This document shows, in pieces, positions 63,131 through 64,000 of a DNA stretch of 64,000 bases. The notes under the pieces were generated by a model that was not told the origin of the DNA, made no database searches, and worked only from the letters and a program-made list of their open reading frames with translations. Source of the DNA: Flavobacterium petrolei (lineage in GTDB: Bacteria; Bacteroidota; Bacteroidia; Flavobacteriales; Flavobacteriaceae); NCBI RefSeq assembly GCF_003314435.2, contig NZ_QNVY02000004.1:62001-126000 (forward strand), given 5' to 3'. Both the position numbers and the translations under genes were made by a program. Every line of letters begins with the position of its first letter. Position 1 is the stretch's first letter.

Positions 63131-64000
63131 TTATTCTTGCCAATTTATAGAATATTTTCCTGTCGGCGCAATTTCGATCCATTTACCTTCGATGATTTTT
63201 TCCTCTAATGTTCTGTTATTAATTAAACGAAGCCTATAAGAGACTTGACGCTTTCGCAATTCAATTTCAGTTAAAAATGCAGATTGCCCCTTAGGAATAG
63301 TAACTGTTTCCATTTCTTCAAAACCGTGTGGATTAATGGACCAAATATTGCTATAAAGTCTTTTTTCTCTACCAAAATATATTTCGTCGTTATAGATGCT
63401 AGTTGGTACTTTTATCATTAGAGAATCCCTTTCTAGCCATGCAAAAGCATCATTTTCTAGACTTTCAAAACGAGATTGATTTTGAATAGTTAGCCCATCA
63501 TAAGGTAAAAATCGAAATGATTGAGGTTCATTTATATTAAATTTATATGTTACCCCTTTTTGAACAAAAAGGGAGTCTGTATCTTCTTCATTTGTGTTGA
63601 ATTTGATATTGCTAAATTCGTAGCCTTGTGATTTTTTTTGAGTTACATTAATTTCTTGACCAGAATTTAGTACTAAAGTGAAAGTAAAAGATTCTCCTGT
63701 ACTATTTTCATTTAATTTGATTTTTAGCGATGATGAAGTTTCTCGTGTAATAGTGAATCCTTTATTTTCCCAATTAGCTACTATTTTTCCTAAGTCTTCT
63801 AAAACTAAAATTTTATTATTTTGAATTATTTCTCCATTTTGCGCATATATATCACCAACTATATTCACATTTCCTTCTTTATTGATAACTTTTGTAATGC
63901 TCCAATCTCCATTGGTGAACGTTATTTCAGTTTCACCTCCTTCGGCTTCCATTTCTACCAAATTAGTTGATGGTTGGATTGAAGTCATTTCAACCTTGTC
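63131..64000 (-). CDS. BACON-like exported protein, truncated by the window end
   Basis: The frame is open past the window end: codons before the first Met (63988) read DKVE, so the true start and any lipoprotein signal are outside. Visible: about 285 residues of beta-sandwich repeats, for example VEMEAEGGETEITFTNGDWSITKVINKEGNVNIVGDIY and FTLVLNSGQEINVTQKKSQGYEFSNIKFN. The (E)GGxTxITFTNxxWxI and (Q/K)K motifs resemble BACON domains, which bind carbohydrate or mucin in Bacteroidota. Specific role unknown. Confidence 0.6.
   Translation of the reverse strand, partial: DKVEMTSIQPSTNLVEMEAEGGETEITFTNGDWSITKVINKEGNVNIVGDIYAQNGEIIQNNKILVLEDLGKIVANWENKGFTITRETSSSLKIKLNENSTGESFTFTLVLNSGQEINVTQKKSQGYEFSNIKFNTNEEDTDSLFVQKGVTYKFNINEPQSFRFLPYDGLTIQNQSRFESLENDAFAWLERDSLMIKVPTSIYNDEIYFGREKRLYSNIWSINPHGFEEMETVTIPKGQSAFLTEIELRKRQVSYRLRLINNRTLEEKIIEGKWIEIAPTGKYSINWQE

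Overview
The window is about 64 kb of AT-rich DNA from a member of the Bacteroidota, most likely a Flavobacterium or close relative. The evidence for this is the BshA bacillithiol enzyme, formimidoylglutamase/HutI, FHS-type sugar MFS, GH20, TonB receptor with a CarboxypepD_reg-like N-terminus, WG-repeat and head-GIN proteins. The promoters also fit the phylum form (TTG, about 19 bp, TAnnTTTG), and Shine-Dalgarno sequences are weak. All assignments come from reading the sequence; no database search was run.

Region 1 (1-42.6 kb) looks like ordinary core chromosome. It holds the 3' part of a serine hydrolase (probably the C-terminal half of a GH3/beta-lactamase fusion), a PAP2 phosphatase, a heavy-metal P-type ATPase, bshA, a PrcB-like lipoprotein, an LpxH-like phosphoesterase, aroC, a dicarboxylate symporter, a TPR hybrid histidine kinase, Hsp20, a DEAD-box helicase, hutG and hutI, and a glutaminyl cyclase. 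These are followed by the SRP RNA with a textbook Bacteroidota promoter, an SDR, a TalC-type aldolase, a sugar MFS, pdxH, rnz, pyrB-pyrR, an ABC-F ATPase, GH20, a DMT transporter and a saccharopine dehydrogenase-like enzyme. Two intergenic elements (20.04-20.14 kb and 35.70-35.84 kb) look like members of one structured RNA family. At 36.6-43.2 kb lies a TonB receptor, ABC ATPase, two DUF3526-type permeases and a small Cys/His-rich protein, which suggests metal handling.

Region 2 (43.2-44.0 kb) is a scar. It has a 25-nt tRNA 3' end without its tRNA, that tRNA's likely terminator, and repeats that may be recombinase arm sites. No integrase gene is visible.

Region 3 (44.0-56.0 kb) is a regulated efflux locus. 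A sensor kinase and an NtrC-type activator are divergent from a six-gene operon (HlyD adaptor, MacB-type ATPase, head-GIN protein, two paralogous FtsX/MacB permeases, TolC-family protein). The shared intergenic region carries two identical-spacing dyads TGTTC-N6-GGACA, 21 bp apart, upstream of a sigma-54-like element.

Region 4 (56.0-64.0 kb) is accessory. It has gene fragments, a protein with a Cys-His-Asp pattern that may be a papain-like deamidase or protease, an orphan HipB/Y4mF-like antitoxin next to a decayed hipA start, and a type IV toxin-antitoxin-like pair (winged-helix regulator plus AbiEii-like nucleotidyltransferase). A metallophosphoesterase, an unknown 204-aa protein, a frameshifted gene and a BACON-like protein running off the window complete it. 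The segment 58.22-62.96 kb is bounded by a perfect 32-bp direct repeat. It contains three copies of a complex four-half-site operator (AATAAAC/GTTTATT) and an 849-bp non-coding stretch full of perfect inverted repeats. This compact island, with apparent common regulation of several genes, is the best candidate in the window for an undescribed system.
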